A DNA stretch of 35,091 bases from a bacterium (GTDB lineage Bacteria > Bacillota_A > Clostridia > Lachnospirales > Lachnospiraceae), in the NCBI GenBank assembly GCA_004562915.1, contig SFQZ01000021.1, positions 1 through 35,091 of the forward strand, given 5' to 3'. Below, in pieces: positions 1 to 8,249 of this stretch. Each line of letters starts with the position of its first letter. Position 1 is the first letter of the stretch. Made by a program: the position numbers and the translations under genes. The notes under the pieces were generated by a model, which saw only the letters and a program-made list of their open reading frames with translations, did no database searches and was not told the DNA's origin.

Positions 1-12
1 TAATAGTTTTTC

Positions 13-93
13 TGCCAAAGTAAATGCAACATAATGTATTGCCAAAGTAAACGCAACAGATGTCGGAAATAGGGGGTGCATTTACTTTGACAA
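13..93. repeat. Three copies of a 17-19 bp motif, possible IS21-type element end
   Basis: The motif TGCCAAAGTAAAYGCAACA occurs at 13-31 and again at 40-58 as direct repeats 27 bp apart. A third copy lies inverted at 77-93 (TGCATTTACTTTGACAA, 16 of 17 bases matching the reverse complement of TTGCCAAAGTAAATGCA). Several short direct copies next to each other, ending in CA, resemble the multiple terminal repeats of IS21-family elements. On this reading the element would lie to the left, outside the window. No transposase is visible, so the assignment is inference. The repeats could instead be binding sites for a regulator. Confidence 0.4.
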
Positions 94-117
94 TTTACAG
101 CTATTTTTTTCTAAATA
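87..117 (+). promoter_or_regulatory. Possible carB promoter
   Basis: A perfect TTGACA (87-92) lies inside the inverted repeat copy and is followed after 19 bp by TAAATA (112-117). A perfect TATAAT also occurs at 153-158 but has no good -35 box 16-18 bp upstream. Either could start carB transcription. Neither is a consensus pair, so this is a weak call. Confidence 0.25.
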
Positions 118-203
118 TAGAATTTTTAGTAGCATTTTGCAGAAGTCTCGGTTATAATCTATTTTGAACTAATGTGAAGAAAATGAATTACAGGGAGAAA
201 GCT

Positions 204-3200
204 ATGAGTAAGAGAAATGATGTACACAAAGTATTAATTATCGGTTCCGGTCCGATTATTATCGGTCAGGCGTGTGAATTTGATTATTCGGGAACTCAGG
301 CATGTAAAGCATTGCGTCAGCTGGGATATGAGATCGTACTGGTGAATTCCAATCCGGCAACGATCATGACAGACCCGGGGATTGCTGATGTAACCTATAT
401 AGAGCCCTTGAATGTGGAGCGCCTGGAGCAGATTATTGCAAAAGAGCGTCCGGATGCTATTTTACCGAATCTTGGAGGACAGTCCGGATTGAATCTGTGC
501 TCCGAACTGGCAGAAAAGGGAATATTGGATAAGTATGGTGTAAAAGTAATCGGTGTTCAGGTAGATGCCATTGAGCGTGGGGAGGACCGTATTGAGTTTA
601 AGAACACCATGAATCGTCTCGGAATCGAGATGGCCAGAAGTGAAGTTGCATATAGTGTTGATGAAGCACTGGCAATCGCTGATAAACTGGGATATCCGGT
701 TGTGCTGCGTCCAGCTTATACTATGGGTGGTGCCGGCGGCGGTCTCGTATATAATGTGGAAGAACTGAAAACTGTCTGTGCCAGAGGTCTTCAGGCCAGC
801 CTGGTAGGTCAGGTTCTGGTAGAAGAGTCGATTCTGGGATGGGAAGAACTGGAACTGGAAGTGGTACGTGATTCTAAAAACAATATGATCACCGTATGCT
901 TTATTGAAAATATCGATCCACTGGGTGTTCATACCGGGGATTCGTTCTGTTCCGCACCGATGCTTACCATAGAGGAAGAGGTGCAGAAAGAGCTGCAGCG
1001 TCAGGCATATAAGATTGTGGAAGAGGTTCAGGTAATCGGTGGAACCAATGTTCAGTTCGCTCATGATCCGGTCAGCGGCAGAATTATTGTTATTGAGATT
1101 AATCCAAGAACATCCCGTTCTTCTGCGCTGGCAAGTAAAGCGACAGGATTCCCGATCGCTCTGGTATCTGCTATGCTGGCTTCCGGTCTGAATCTGGACG
1201 AGATTCCATGTGGTAAGTACGGCACACTGGACAAATATGTTCCGGACGGAGATTACGTTGTGATCAAGTTCGCACGCTGGGCATTTGAGAAGTTCAAAGG
1301 TGTGGAAGATAAGCTGGGAACTCAGATGCGTGCGGTAGGCGAAGTCATGAGTATTGGTAAGACTTATAAAGAAGCATTCCAGAAGGCGATCCGAAGCCTT
1401 GAGATTGGTCAGTACGGACTGGGATTTGCAAAGAATTTCCACGAAAAGACCAAAGAAGAACTTCTGAAGATGCTGGTAGTACCGACCAGCCAGAGACAGT
1501 TTATCATGTACGAAGCTCTGAGAAAAGGCGCATCTGTGGATGAACTGTTTGAACTTACCAAGATTAAACATTATTTCATCGAGCAGATGAAAGAACTGGT
1601 AGAAGAAGAAGAAGAACTTCTGAAAAACAAAGGTCAGGTTCCGGCACCGGATGCACTTAGACAGGCAAAACTGGATGGATTTTCAGATAAATATCTGAGC
1701 CAGATTCTGGAAGTACCGGAAGAAGATATCCGTAACGCAAGAATCAGCCAGGGTGTAGAGGAAGCATGGGAAGGTGTACATGTAAGCGGAACAAAAGACA
1801 GTGCTTACTATTATTCCACTTACCATGTAAAAGATGAAAGTCCGGTAAGCAATAAGAAAGAGAAAATTATGATTCTGGGCGGCGGACCAAACCGTATCGG
1901 CCAGGGTATCGAATTTGACTATTGCTGTGTACACGCAGCCCTCGCTCTGAAAAAAGCCGGATTTGAGACTATTATTGTAAACTGTAATCCTGAGACAGTA
2001 TCAACGGATTATGATACTTCCGATAAGCTGTATTTTGAGCCGCTGACACTGGAAGATGTACTGGCTATTTACAAAAAAGAGCAGCCTTTGGGTGTAATTG
2101 CTCAGTTTGGCGGACAGACACCATTGAATCTTTCCGCAGATCTGGAAAAATACGGTGTGAAGATTTTGGGAACGTCTCCTGCTGTCATTGATATGGCTGA
2201 GGACAGAGATCTGTTCCGTGCGATGATGGATAAGCTGGAAATCCCGATGCCGGAAGCCGGAATGGCTGTCAATGTACAAGAAGCACTGGAAATTGCTGAG
2301 AAGATCGGTTATCCGGTGATGGTTCGTCCTTCTTATGTACTGGGCGGACGAGGAATGGAAGTCGTATATGATCCGGCAAATCTGAAGATTTATATGGAAG
2401 CAGCAGAAGGTGTAACACCGGATCGTCCGATCCTGATCGACCGCTTCCTGCGTCATGCGATGGAGTGCGAAGCAGATGCCATCAGTGATGGTGAGCATGC
2501 TTATGTTCCGGCTGTTATGGAGCATATTGAGTTGGCAGGTGTGCATTCCGGTGATTCTGCATGTATCATACCTTCCAAAAATATTTCAGAGGAAAATCTG
2601 AAAACAATCAAAGAATATACGAAGAAAATAGCAGAAGAAATGCATGTGTGCGGCCTGATGAATATGCAGTATGCCATTGAGGATGGAAAGGTTTATGTTC
2701 TGGAGGCAAATCCGAGAGCATCCAGAACCGTTCCACTGGTTTCCAAGGTATGTAACATTGCCATGGTACCATTGGCTACGGAAATCATAACATCTGAGTT
2801 TACAGGAAAAGAATCACCGCTGAAGGATTTGAAGGAAAAGAAAATTCCTCACTATGGAGTAAAAGAAGCAGTATTTCCGTTCAATATGTTCCCGGAGGTA
2901 GACCCGCTTCTGGGACCGGAGATGCGTTCTACCGGTGAAGTTTTGGGACTGGCGGATACTGTGGGAGAATCTTACTTTAAAGCACAGGAGGCTACCAAGA
3001 GCAAACTGCCGCTGTCCGGTACGGTGCTGATCAGTGTCAGTGACCGTGATAAAGGTGAGGTTGTGGAAGTAGCAAAACGATTCCAGGAAGCCGGATTTAA
3101 GATTGTTGCTACCGGACATACCAAAGCACTGATTGAATCAGCAGGAATTCCGGCGGAGAAGATCTTTAAAATGACCGAAGGACGTCCGAATGTGTATGAT

Positions 3201-3422
3201 ATTATCACAAACGGAAAAGTAGATCTGGTAGTGAATACACCAAAGGGTGATGAAGACGGTCCGGATGACAGCTATGTGAGAAAAGCCTGCATAAAGAGCC
3301 GTGTACCTTATATTACAACTATGGCAGCTGCACTGGCCAGTGCGGATGGTATCCTGACCGTACAGAAACAGGATGCGAAAGAAGTGGTTTCTCTGCAGGA
3401 ACTGCACAGCCATATTCAGTAA
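204..3422 (+). CDS. carB: Carbamoyl-phosphate synthase large subunit
   Basis: CarB makes carbamoyl phosphate from bicarbonate, ammonia (delivered by glutaminase subunit CarA) and two ATP, for pyrimidine and arginine synthesis. The product is 1072 aa from this start, matching the usual length of about 1070. Two homologous ATP-grasp halves are visible, each opening with a nucleotide-binding segment (GSGPIIIGQACEFDYSG near residue 15; GGGPNRIGQGIEFDYC near 560). Each carries a metal/ATP loop (EINPRTSRSSAL, EANPRASRTVPL). Residues from about 935 form the MGS-like allosteric domain. The ATG at 204 is chosen because AGGGAG at 192-197 is well spaced from it. A GTG at 174 would add ten residues without a comparable ribosome binding site. 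carA, usually adjacent, is not upstream; repeats resembling an insertion-sequence end lie there instead. Confidence 0.97.
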   Translation: MSKRNDVHKVLIIGSGPIIIGQACEFDYSGTQACKALRQLGYEIVLVNSNPATIMTDPGIADVTYIEPLNVERLEQIIAKERPDAILPNLGGQSGLNLCSELAEKGILDKYGVKVIGVQVDAIERGEDRIEFKNTMNRLGIEMARSEVAYSVDEALAIADKLGYPVVLRPAYTMGGAGGGLVYNVEELKTVCARGLQASLVGQVLVEESILGWEELELEVVRDSKNNMITVCFIENIDPLGVHTGDSFCSAPMLTIEEEVQKELQRQAYKIVEEVQVIGGTNVQFAHDPVSGRIIVIEINPRTSRSSALASKATGFPIALVSAMLASGLNLDEIPCGKYGTLDKYVPDGDYVVIKFARWAFEKFKGVEDKLGTQMRAVGEVMSIGKTYKEAFQKAIRSLEIGQYGLGFAKNFHEKTKEELLKMLVVPTSQRQFIMYEALRKGASVDELFELTKIKHYFIEQMKELVEEEEELLKNKGQVPAPDALRQAKLDGFSDKYLSQILEVPEEDIRNARISQGVEEAWEGVHVSGTKDSAYYYSTYHVKDESPVSNKKEKIMILGGGPNRIGQGIEFDYCCVHAALALKKAGFETIIVNCNPETVSTDYDTSDKLYFEPLTLEDVLAIYKKEQPLGVIAQFGGQTPLNLSADLEKYGVKILGTSPAVIDMAEDRDLFRAMMDKLEIPMPEAGMAVNVQEALEIAEKIGYPVMVRPSYVLGGRGMEVVYDPANLKIYMEAAEGVTPDRPILIDRFLRHAMECEADAISDGEHAYVPAVMEHIELAGVHSGDSACIIPSKNISEENLKTIKEYTKKIAEEMHVCGLMNMQYAIEDGKVYVLEANPRASRTVPLVSKVCNIAMVPLATEIITSEFTGKESPLKDLKEKKIPHYGVKEAVFPFNMFPEVDPLLGPEMRSTGEVLGLADTVGESYFKAQEATKSKLPLSGTVLISVSDRDKGEVVEVAKRFQEAGFKIVATGHTKALIESAGIPAEKIFKMTEGRPNVYDIITNGKVDLVVNTPKGDEDGPDDSYVRKACIKSRVPYITTMAAALASADGILTVQKQDAKEVVSLQELHSHIQ

Positions 3423-3466
3423 AACAGGCGTGCTTGAATAATAAACACAAGAATAGTAAGTGAGGA

Positions 3467-3508
3467 TACCCCGGGAATCTTATGGTGAATTCCCGGGGTG
3501 TTTGTATA
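3467..3508 (+). terminator. Terminator after carB
   Basis: CCCCGGGAAT (3469-3478) pairs perfectly with ATTCCCGGGG (3489-3498), extended by an A-T and a wobble pair, with a 10-nt loop. The tail GTTTGTAT is only partly T-rich. It ends carB, although read-through into the next gene is possible because no clear promoter lies between. Confidence 0.75.
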
Positions 3509-3530
3509 GATTATTTGGAGGATATGGTAT

Positions 3531-4322
3531 ATGATGGAAATGAAAGAATTCCAGCAGAAATTGGTGGAATTATTAGTTAAGGCAGAAAATCAGGATAAAA
3601 ATCTGAAAAATGAGGAAATCCTGGAGATTTTCGGGATGAATCAGCTTTCTGCCGATCAGCTTCAGAGTCTTTATGAATATCTGAGGATTCAGGGGATCCG
3701 TATCGAGGGGATGGAACTGAAAAAGATGGATATCAGTGCTGATCTTGAACAGGAAAAGGATGAAAAAGAGGAAAGGGAAACGCAGCTTGTTCCGCTGGAG
3801 TCGGAAGATGAGGAATGTTTAAGAGATTACAGAGCTTATCTGGAAATGACAGTTGAAGAAAAAGAAGGCGAGAGGGGGCAGCTTTTGATCGCTTATGCCG
3901 GAGGAGATGCGGATGCCCGGGAAAGACTGGCTCAGTTGTATCTTCCGTATCTTTTGGATACTGCGCGAAAAATGTACAGAAAAGGTATCTATATTGGAGA
4001 TCTGATTCAGGAAGGAAATATGAGTCTGCTCACGGCATCGGTGGAGGAAATGCCGGAACGTCAGGCGGATCAGTGGATGAAGGAACAGATCAGAAAAGGA
4101 ATGGAGATTTGGCTGGAAGAACAGAGGGAACAGAAGCTTCGGGATGATTCTATGGTTGAAAAGGTAAAAAAACTGGAGGCGGCTATCAGGGAACTTTCGG
4201 ATGATGAGGATCAGAAATTTACAATAGAAGAGCTGTCTGCATATCTGGATATGGATGAGGAAGAAATCCGTGCCGTGCTCAGTCTGACGGGAGAGGGGAA
4301 AGAAGACGGACAGGAGCAGTAA
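3531..4322 (+). CDS. Truncated sigma-70-like protein lacking region 4
   Basis: This 263-aa acidic protein resembles a shortened housekeeping sigma factor. Residues 5-60 look like sigma region 1.1 (QKLVELL, SLYEYLRIQGIRIEG). A region 1.2-like stretch follows near residue 95. Residues 121-163 match regions 2.1-2.2, including the core-binding signature DLIQEGN (157-163). The part that should open DNA and read the -10 element (normally the KFSTYA...WWIRQAI segment) is replaced by MPERQADQWMKEQIRKGMEI and is not recognisable. A region 3-like helix-turn-helix (FTIEELSAYLDMDEEEI) comes near the end, and there is no region 4. TTGGAGG at 3515-3521 serves ATG 3531; ATG 3534 is a close alternative. It sits directly before a penicillin-binding protein gene. 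Whether it is an active sigma factor, a sigma mimic that competes for core polymerase, or decayed is not known. Confidence 0.7.
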   Translation: MMEMKEFQQKLVELLVKAENQDKNLKNEEILEIFGMNQLSADQLQSLYEYLRIQGIRIEGMELKKMDISADLEQEKDEKEERETQLVPLESEDEECLRDYRAYLEMTVEEKEGERGQLLIAYAGGDADARERLAQLYLPYLLDTARKMYRKGIYIGDLIQEGNMSLLTASVEEMPERQADQWMKEQIRKGMEIWLEEQREQKLRDDSMVEKVKKLEAAIRELSDDEDQKFTIEELSAYLDMDEEEIRAVLSLTGEGKEDGQEQ

Positions 4323-4402
4323 TAAACTGGTGACAGATGCAGATGAAGGGATCAAGTCAAATCTGCAAGTTATGAAATGTAAAATCAAAGGGGACAGAGT
4401 GT

Positions 4403-6523
4403 ATGAATAATGAGAAAGAGAAAAGGGGAAGAAAGAAGAGAAAACATCTGGCGATAAAGATAACGGCAGTGCTCATGGCGGTAACCGTGGTTGTGCTGGC
4501 AGCAGTATTTGTTTTGCTTTTAAGAAAACCATCGAAAACTTCTCCGGAGGAATTGCTGACAGCTTATGTGGAAAAATTGAAAGATGCGGACTATGAGGAA
4601 ATGTATGGGATGATTTCCACCGGAAGTCAGCAGTATATTTCAAAAGAAGAATTTGTAGAAAGAAATCAGAAAATATATGAGGGAATCGAAGCTTCTGATT
4701 TTGAACTGGTACAGAAGGAAGCAGAAGAAGAAAAAAATGATGTGATAACGATTCCGTACACGCTTTCTATGGAGACGCTGGCAGGTCCCGTGAAAGTATC
4801 CTGGAAAGCTTCTTTTACAGAGGAAGAGGAACGATATGCCCTGGTATGGACTCATGCGATGATATTCCCGGATTTAGGTCCGGAGGATAAGGTGAGCATC
4901 AAAAAAGAAGAAGCCCAGCGTGGAAGCGTCTATGACAGAAACGGGCAGCTTCTGGCGGGACTTCAGGCAGCTTCTTCGGTGGGGTTGGTTCCCGGAAAGA
5001 TGCAGGAAGATGCTTCTACTGATCTGGAAAAGATGGCTGGACTTTTGAATACAACATTTGAGTCTATACAGAAAAAGCTGGATGCATCCTGGGTGAAGGA
5101 GGATTCCTTTGTCCCGATTAAAACAATCGAAAAAGTAGATCAGATGGCACTCAATCAGGGGACTGCTTCGGAAGACATGGTAAAGCTTCAGGAACTGCAG
5201 GATCAGCTCTTACAAATTCCCGGAGTTATGATCACGGATACACAGCTGCGGGGATATCCATTGAAGCAGGAAGCTTCCCATCTGATTGGTTACGTGCAGC
5301 CAATCACGGCAGAAGAACTGGAAGAACATGTGGGGGAAGGCTATACTTCCACCAGCGTGATCGGAAAAAGCGGACTGGAAAAACTGTATGAAGAAGAACT
5401 GAGAGGAAGCACCGGCTGGCGGATTTCTATTCTTGATGACAGTGGGCAGGAGAAAGAAGTCATAGCAGCGAAACCCTGTGAGAATGGTAAAGATATTATA
5501 TTGACGATTGATGCCAATCTCCAAAGGCTGCTTTATGAACAGTTTGGTCAGGATAAAAGCACGGCAGCTGCAATCAATCCGAAAACAGGTGAAGTTCTTG
5601 CGTTATTATCCACGCCGGGATATGATAATAATCTTTTTGTACGGGGTATGTCACAGGCAGAATGGGATTCTCTTAGTAATGATGAAAACACACCTATGCA
5701 GAACCGGTTTAAGGCTGTCTGGTGTCCCGGTTCTTCCATGAAACCGTTGATTGCAGCCATCGGTCTTACCACAGGAACGCTGGATGCGGAAGAAGATCTG
5801 GGACAGGACGGACTCAGCTGGCAGAAGGATGAAAGCTGGGGAGATTATTATGTGACAACACTCCACGAGGCACCGGATGCCAGGATGGAAAATGCATTGA
5901 TTTATTCAGATAATATTTATTTTGCCAAAGCCGCTTTAAAAATCGGTGCGGATACTCTTTCCACACAGCTTGATAAGCTGGGATTTGGTGAAGAGCTTTC
6001 CTTTGATTTTGGTCTGACACCGTCCCAGTACAGTAATGGAGAAGGCTTTGAGTCGGAGATCCAGCTGGCGGATTCCGGTTATGGACAGGGACAGGTGCTG
6101 GTAAATCCCCTTCATATGGCCTCTATCTATTCCGCATTTTATAATAAAGGAAATATGACAGCACCGTATCTGAAGAAGAAAGACAGCGAACAGATTTCTT
6201 ATTGGAAAGAAGGCGTATTTTCAGAGGATGCCTGCGAGATGGTGGAACAGATGATGACACAGATCATAGAGAATCCAAATGGTACCGGACATAATGCAAA
6301 GATGGATGGAATTACACTGGCCGGCAAGACAGGCACCGCAGAGCTTAAGGTTTCCAAAGAAGACACGGAAGGAAGCGAACTTGGCTGGTTCAATGTGTAC
6401 ACGGTTACAGAAGAAAATCCGATCTTGTTGGTCACCATGGTGGAGGATGTAAAAGACAGAGGCGGAAGCGGATATGTGGTTGATAAAGTGCAGCAGGTAC
6501 TGAGTGAGTATCTGAGACAATAA
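4403..6523 (+). CDS. Class B penicillin-binding protein, MecA_N type (PBP2a-like transpeptidase)
   Basis: This is a 706-aa D,D-transpeptidase that cross-links peptidoglycan on the outer face of the membrane. A basic N-terminus (EKRGRKKRKH) is followed by a single membrane anchor at about 19-41. An NTF2-like MecA_N domain follows (about 45-155), then the dimerisation domain with RGSVYDRNGQLLA near 172. The transpeptidase domain spans about 385-700. All three catalytic motifs are present: S444-S-M-K447, S502-D-N504 and K642-T-G644. The ribosome binding site AAAGGGGA lies 8-15 bp upstream. The sequence between the sigma-like gene and this one (4338-4367) can form a 7-bp hairpin, TGCAGAT/ATCTGCA. 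The MecA_N architecture is shared with PBP2a and with many intrinsic Clostridia PBPs, so it is not by itself evidence of acquired beta-lactam resistance. Confidence 0.93.
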   Translation: MNNEKEKRGRKKRKHLAIKITAVLMAVTVVVLAAVFVLLLRKPSKTSPEELLTAYVEKLKDADYEEMYGMISTGSQQYISKEEFVERNQKIYEGIEASDFELVQKEAEEEKNDVITIPYTLSMETLAGPVKVSWKASFTEEEERYALVWTHAMIFPDLGPEDKVSIKKEEAQRGSVYDRNGQLLAGLQAASSVGLVPGKMQEDASTDLEKMAGLLNTTFESIQKKLDASWVKEDSFVPIKTIEKVDQMALNQGTASEDMVKLQELQDQLLQIPGVMITDTQLRGYPLKQEASHLIGYVQPITAEELEEHVGEGYTSTSVIGKSGLEKLYEEELRGSTGWRISILDDSGQEKEVIAAKPCENGKDIILTIDANLQRLLYEQFGQDKSTAAAINPKTGEVLALLSTPGYDNNLFVRGMSQAEWDSLSNDENTPMQNRFKAVWCPGSSMKPLIAAIGLTTGTLDAEEDLGQDGLSWQKDESWGDYYVTTLHEAPDARMENALIYSDNIYFAKAALKIGADTLSTQLDKLGFGEELSFDFGLTPSQYSNGEGFESEIQLADSGYGQGQVLVNPLHMASIYSAFYNKGNMTAPYLKKKDSEQISYWKEGVFSEDACEMVEQMMTQIIENPNGTGHNAKMDGITLAGKTGTAELKVSKEDTEGSELGWFNVYTVTEENPILLVTMVEDVKDRGGSGYVVDKVQQVLSEYLRQ

Positions 6524-6566
6524 CGTTTGTGGATAGACTAATTTAACAGGTGAAGAAGTATTTGTC

Positions 6567-6600
6567 AGAGGACTGGCTTATATGGCTGGTCCTCTTTATG
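6567..6600 (+). terminator. Terminator after the PBP gene
   Basis: AGAGGACTGGC (6567-6577) pairs over 11 bp, with two G-T pairs, to GCTGGTCCTCT (6585-6595) around a 7-nt loop. The tail TTTATG is short. Confidence 0.7.
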
Positions 6601-6654
6601 CATTAATAAATATTGATAATCGAAAAAAGTTTATTGCAATACGATAAAATTATA

Positions 6655-6683
6655 TTGACATTTCAGGAAAATAGTAATATTCT
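6655..6683 (+). promoter_or_regulatory. Promoter of the DUF4173 gene
   Basis: TTGACA (6655-6660) and TATTCT (6678-6683) are separated by exactly 17 bp. Transcription would start near 6690, just before a hairpin in the leader. Confidence 0.65.
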
Positions 6684-6692
6684 ATTTACAAG

Positions 6693-6737
6693 TTCAGTAT
6701 AACTGTCAGACTTGAAGGCCTGAACAGTTTCACTGAA
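6693..6737 (+). promoter_or_regulatory. Stem-loop at the 5' end of the DUF4173 mRNA
   Basis: TTCAGT (6693-6698) pairs with ACTGAA (6732-6737) and ACTGT (6702-6706) with ACAGT (6724-6728). The two helices are separated by a symmetric 3x3 internal loop and closed by a 17-nt apical loop. It would begin within a few bases of the predicted transcript start, which suggests an mRNA-stabilising or regulatory structure. The ribosome binding site (GGGGAGG) lies further downstream and is not covered. Confidence 0.45.
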
Positions 6738-6763
6738 TAAATAACAGATGGGGAGGATGAAAT

Positions 6764-8035
6764 ATGATGGAAAAGCGGCCTGTAAATGCAAATAGGAAAG
6801 ATACAATCTTTGCAGTCATCTATTTTCTGGTAGGATATTGTTTGATCTATGTGTTTACTGAATTTCGAAATTTTGAGAGGAATCTGGCACTTTTTACGGT
6901 GGCCTATGCAGTTGTAGTATTATTGTACCTTTGGCAGAAAGGTAAACATCCATCGACAGAAAGTTATTTCTGGCTGGTTATTATGCTTTCTCTGGGGATT
7001 CCTTATGCGTTTTGGAGTGTTTTACCTTTTCTTCAAGTGATTAGCCTGATTTTTGTTGCAGCGTACTGGACTTTGTCAGTTTCCGGTCATATGCTCGTGC
7101 AGGGAAAAACATCTCAGTTTGTTTTTTTTGACTGGTGGAATTCGATTGCTGTAGTGCCATTTGGTAACTTTACCTGTCAGTTTCGAGTACTCTTCGGAAA
7201 TGATAAACAGAATGGGAAAGAAGATAAGGAACATCAGGCTTTAGCTGTTCTGCTGGGCGCGGTGATCGCGATACCGGCTCTCTTGATCATACTGCCGCTT
7301 CTGTCCCGGGCTGACGCCGGGTTTGAGAAAATCGTAGGAGAGTTGATCGATTATATTGCTGAGCATCTGTTTTTGACGATCATGAGAATTATTCTGGCAG
7401 TTCCGGTGGCTTCTTATCTGTTCGGTCTGGTTTTTGGAAGCATCAATGGGAGAAATACAGACAGGATTCAAAGGGAAGCTATTACAGAGGCAGGAAAGAA
7501 TGTGAGAAAGATTCCTGATATAGCATCGGGAACGGCGTTAGTCATTATTTGCCTGGTATATGTTGTATTTATGGGGATCCAGGGGGATTATTTGTTTTCT
7601 GCATTTCTTGGTGTCATGCCGGAAGGATTTACATATGCAGAATATGCCAGAAGAGGATTTTTCGAATTATGCCAGATCGGCGCATGGAACTTGATCCTTC
7701 TGGGATGTGCAGGCATTTTTTCCAAAACAGACGCGGGGAAAAATAAAATTTTTCGTATCATGGCAGTCTGCCTTTCTGTACTCACACTGATGCTTCTTCT
7801 GACAGCAGCGAGTAAGATGGTGTTGTATATCTGGGTGTATGGTTTGACTGTGAAACGTGTGCTGACGATGGCATTTATGATCTGGATGGGATTCGTATTT
7901 GTCTGTGTGATTATTCGGCAGAAAAAAGAGATTTCTCTGGTTCGTCTCTGTGTGATGGTTGGCGCGGTGATTTTCAGCCTCCTGTGTATATTTCCTGTGG
8001 AAAGATGGATTGAAATCTATAATACGTGGCGTTGA
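6764..8035 (+). CDS. DUF4173/DUF4153-type multi-pass membrane protein
   Basis: This 423-aa polytopic membrane protein of unknown function has about ten hydrophobic segments spread from residue 15 to the C-terminus. The family signature is the stretch YAEYARRGFFELCQ near residue 290, which matches the conserved AEYVRRGFFEL motif of DUF4153/DUF4173 proteins. GGGGAGGATG lies just upstream of ATG 6764; ATG 6767 directly follows and could be used instead. The protein stops at VERWIEIYNTWR. Homologues as I know them often continue from a similar 'xxYN' point into a further C-terminal region, so this copy may be short. It faces the DUF4349 lipoprotein gene tail to tail. It has its own promoter and structured leader. 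Confidence 0.8.
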   Translation: MMEKRPVNANRKDTIFAVIYFLVGYCLIYVFTEFRNFERNLALFTVAYAVVVLLYLWQKGKHPSTESYFWLVIMLSLGIPYAFWSVLPFLQVISLIFVAAYWTLSVSGHMLVQGKTSQFVFFDWWNSIAVVPFGNFTCQFRVLFGNDKQNGKEDKEHQALAVLLGAVIAIPALLIILPLLSRADAGFEKIVGELIDYIAEHLFLTIMRIILAVPVASYLFGLVFGSINGRNTDRIQREAITEAGKNVRKIPDIASGTALVIICLVYVVFMGIQGDYLFSAFLGVMPEGFTYAEYARRGFFELCQIGAWNLILLGCAGIFSKTDAGKNKIFRIMAVCLSVLTLMLLLTAASKMVLYIWVYGLTVKRVLTMAFMIWMGFVFVCVIIRQKKEISLVRLCVMVGAVIFSLLCIFPVERWIEIYNTWR

Positions 8036-8040
8036 AGAAT

Positions 8041-8199
8041 AGTGAAAGCATAACCGTATATTTGCTATAGATAATACGGTTGAAAAATGTGAAATTGAAG
8101 GCATAACTGTATATTGGTCGTGATTAATACGGTTGGATAATGTGATAATGAAAGCTCGACCGTATCTTTGGATTCATCCATACGGTTATGATTGTTTTT
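8041..8199 (+). repeat. Three-unit array of 53-bp hairpin repeats
   Basis: Three inverted repeats occur with an exact 53-bp period: left arms 8052-8059, 8105-8112 and 8158-8165, right arms 8074-8081, 8127-8134 and 8180-8187. The right arm is ATACGGTT in all three. The left arms are AACCGTAT, AACTGTAT and GACCGTAT, and each change keeps pairing through G-T. Each unit is preceded by a TGAARGCWY-like block and has a 14-nt unrelated loop. The third unit is followed by a T-rich run (8194-8201). The array fills the space between two convergent genes. This is not CRISPR: the units are only three, contain hairpins and have no unique spacers of spacer length. Confidence 0.8.
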
Positions 8200-8221
8200 T
8201 TGAGTTTTAATCTGAGTAGTA

Positions 8222-8243
8222 AAGGGGCTGTGAACAGCCCCTT
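8222..8243. terminator. Terminator between convergent genes
   Basis: AAGGGGCTG (8222-8230) pairs perfectly with CAGCCCCTT (8235-8243) around TGAA. It lies six bases past the stop codon of the minus-strand DUF4349 gene. T-rich stretches on both sides make it usable in either direction. Confidence 0.75.
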
Positions 8244-8249
8244 AAAGTT

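Noticed and set aside
462..1571. Long minus-strand open frame (369 codons) opposite carB, and shorter ones at 2001-2546 and 2814-3119
   Set aside because: They lie wholly within a clearly coding gene, have low-complexity Phe/Ile/His-rich translations, no ribosome binding sites and no recognisable domains. They follow from carB codon use.
4403..6523. Acquired methicillin-type resistance gene (mecA)
   Set aside because: The MecA_N architecture is common in intrinsic PBPs of Clostridia, and no mec regulators, recombinase or mobile-element boundaries are nearby.
8041..8199. CRISPR array
   Set aside because: The units are three 53-bp hairpin repeats with no uniform-length unique spacers between identical direct repeats, and no cas genes are present.
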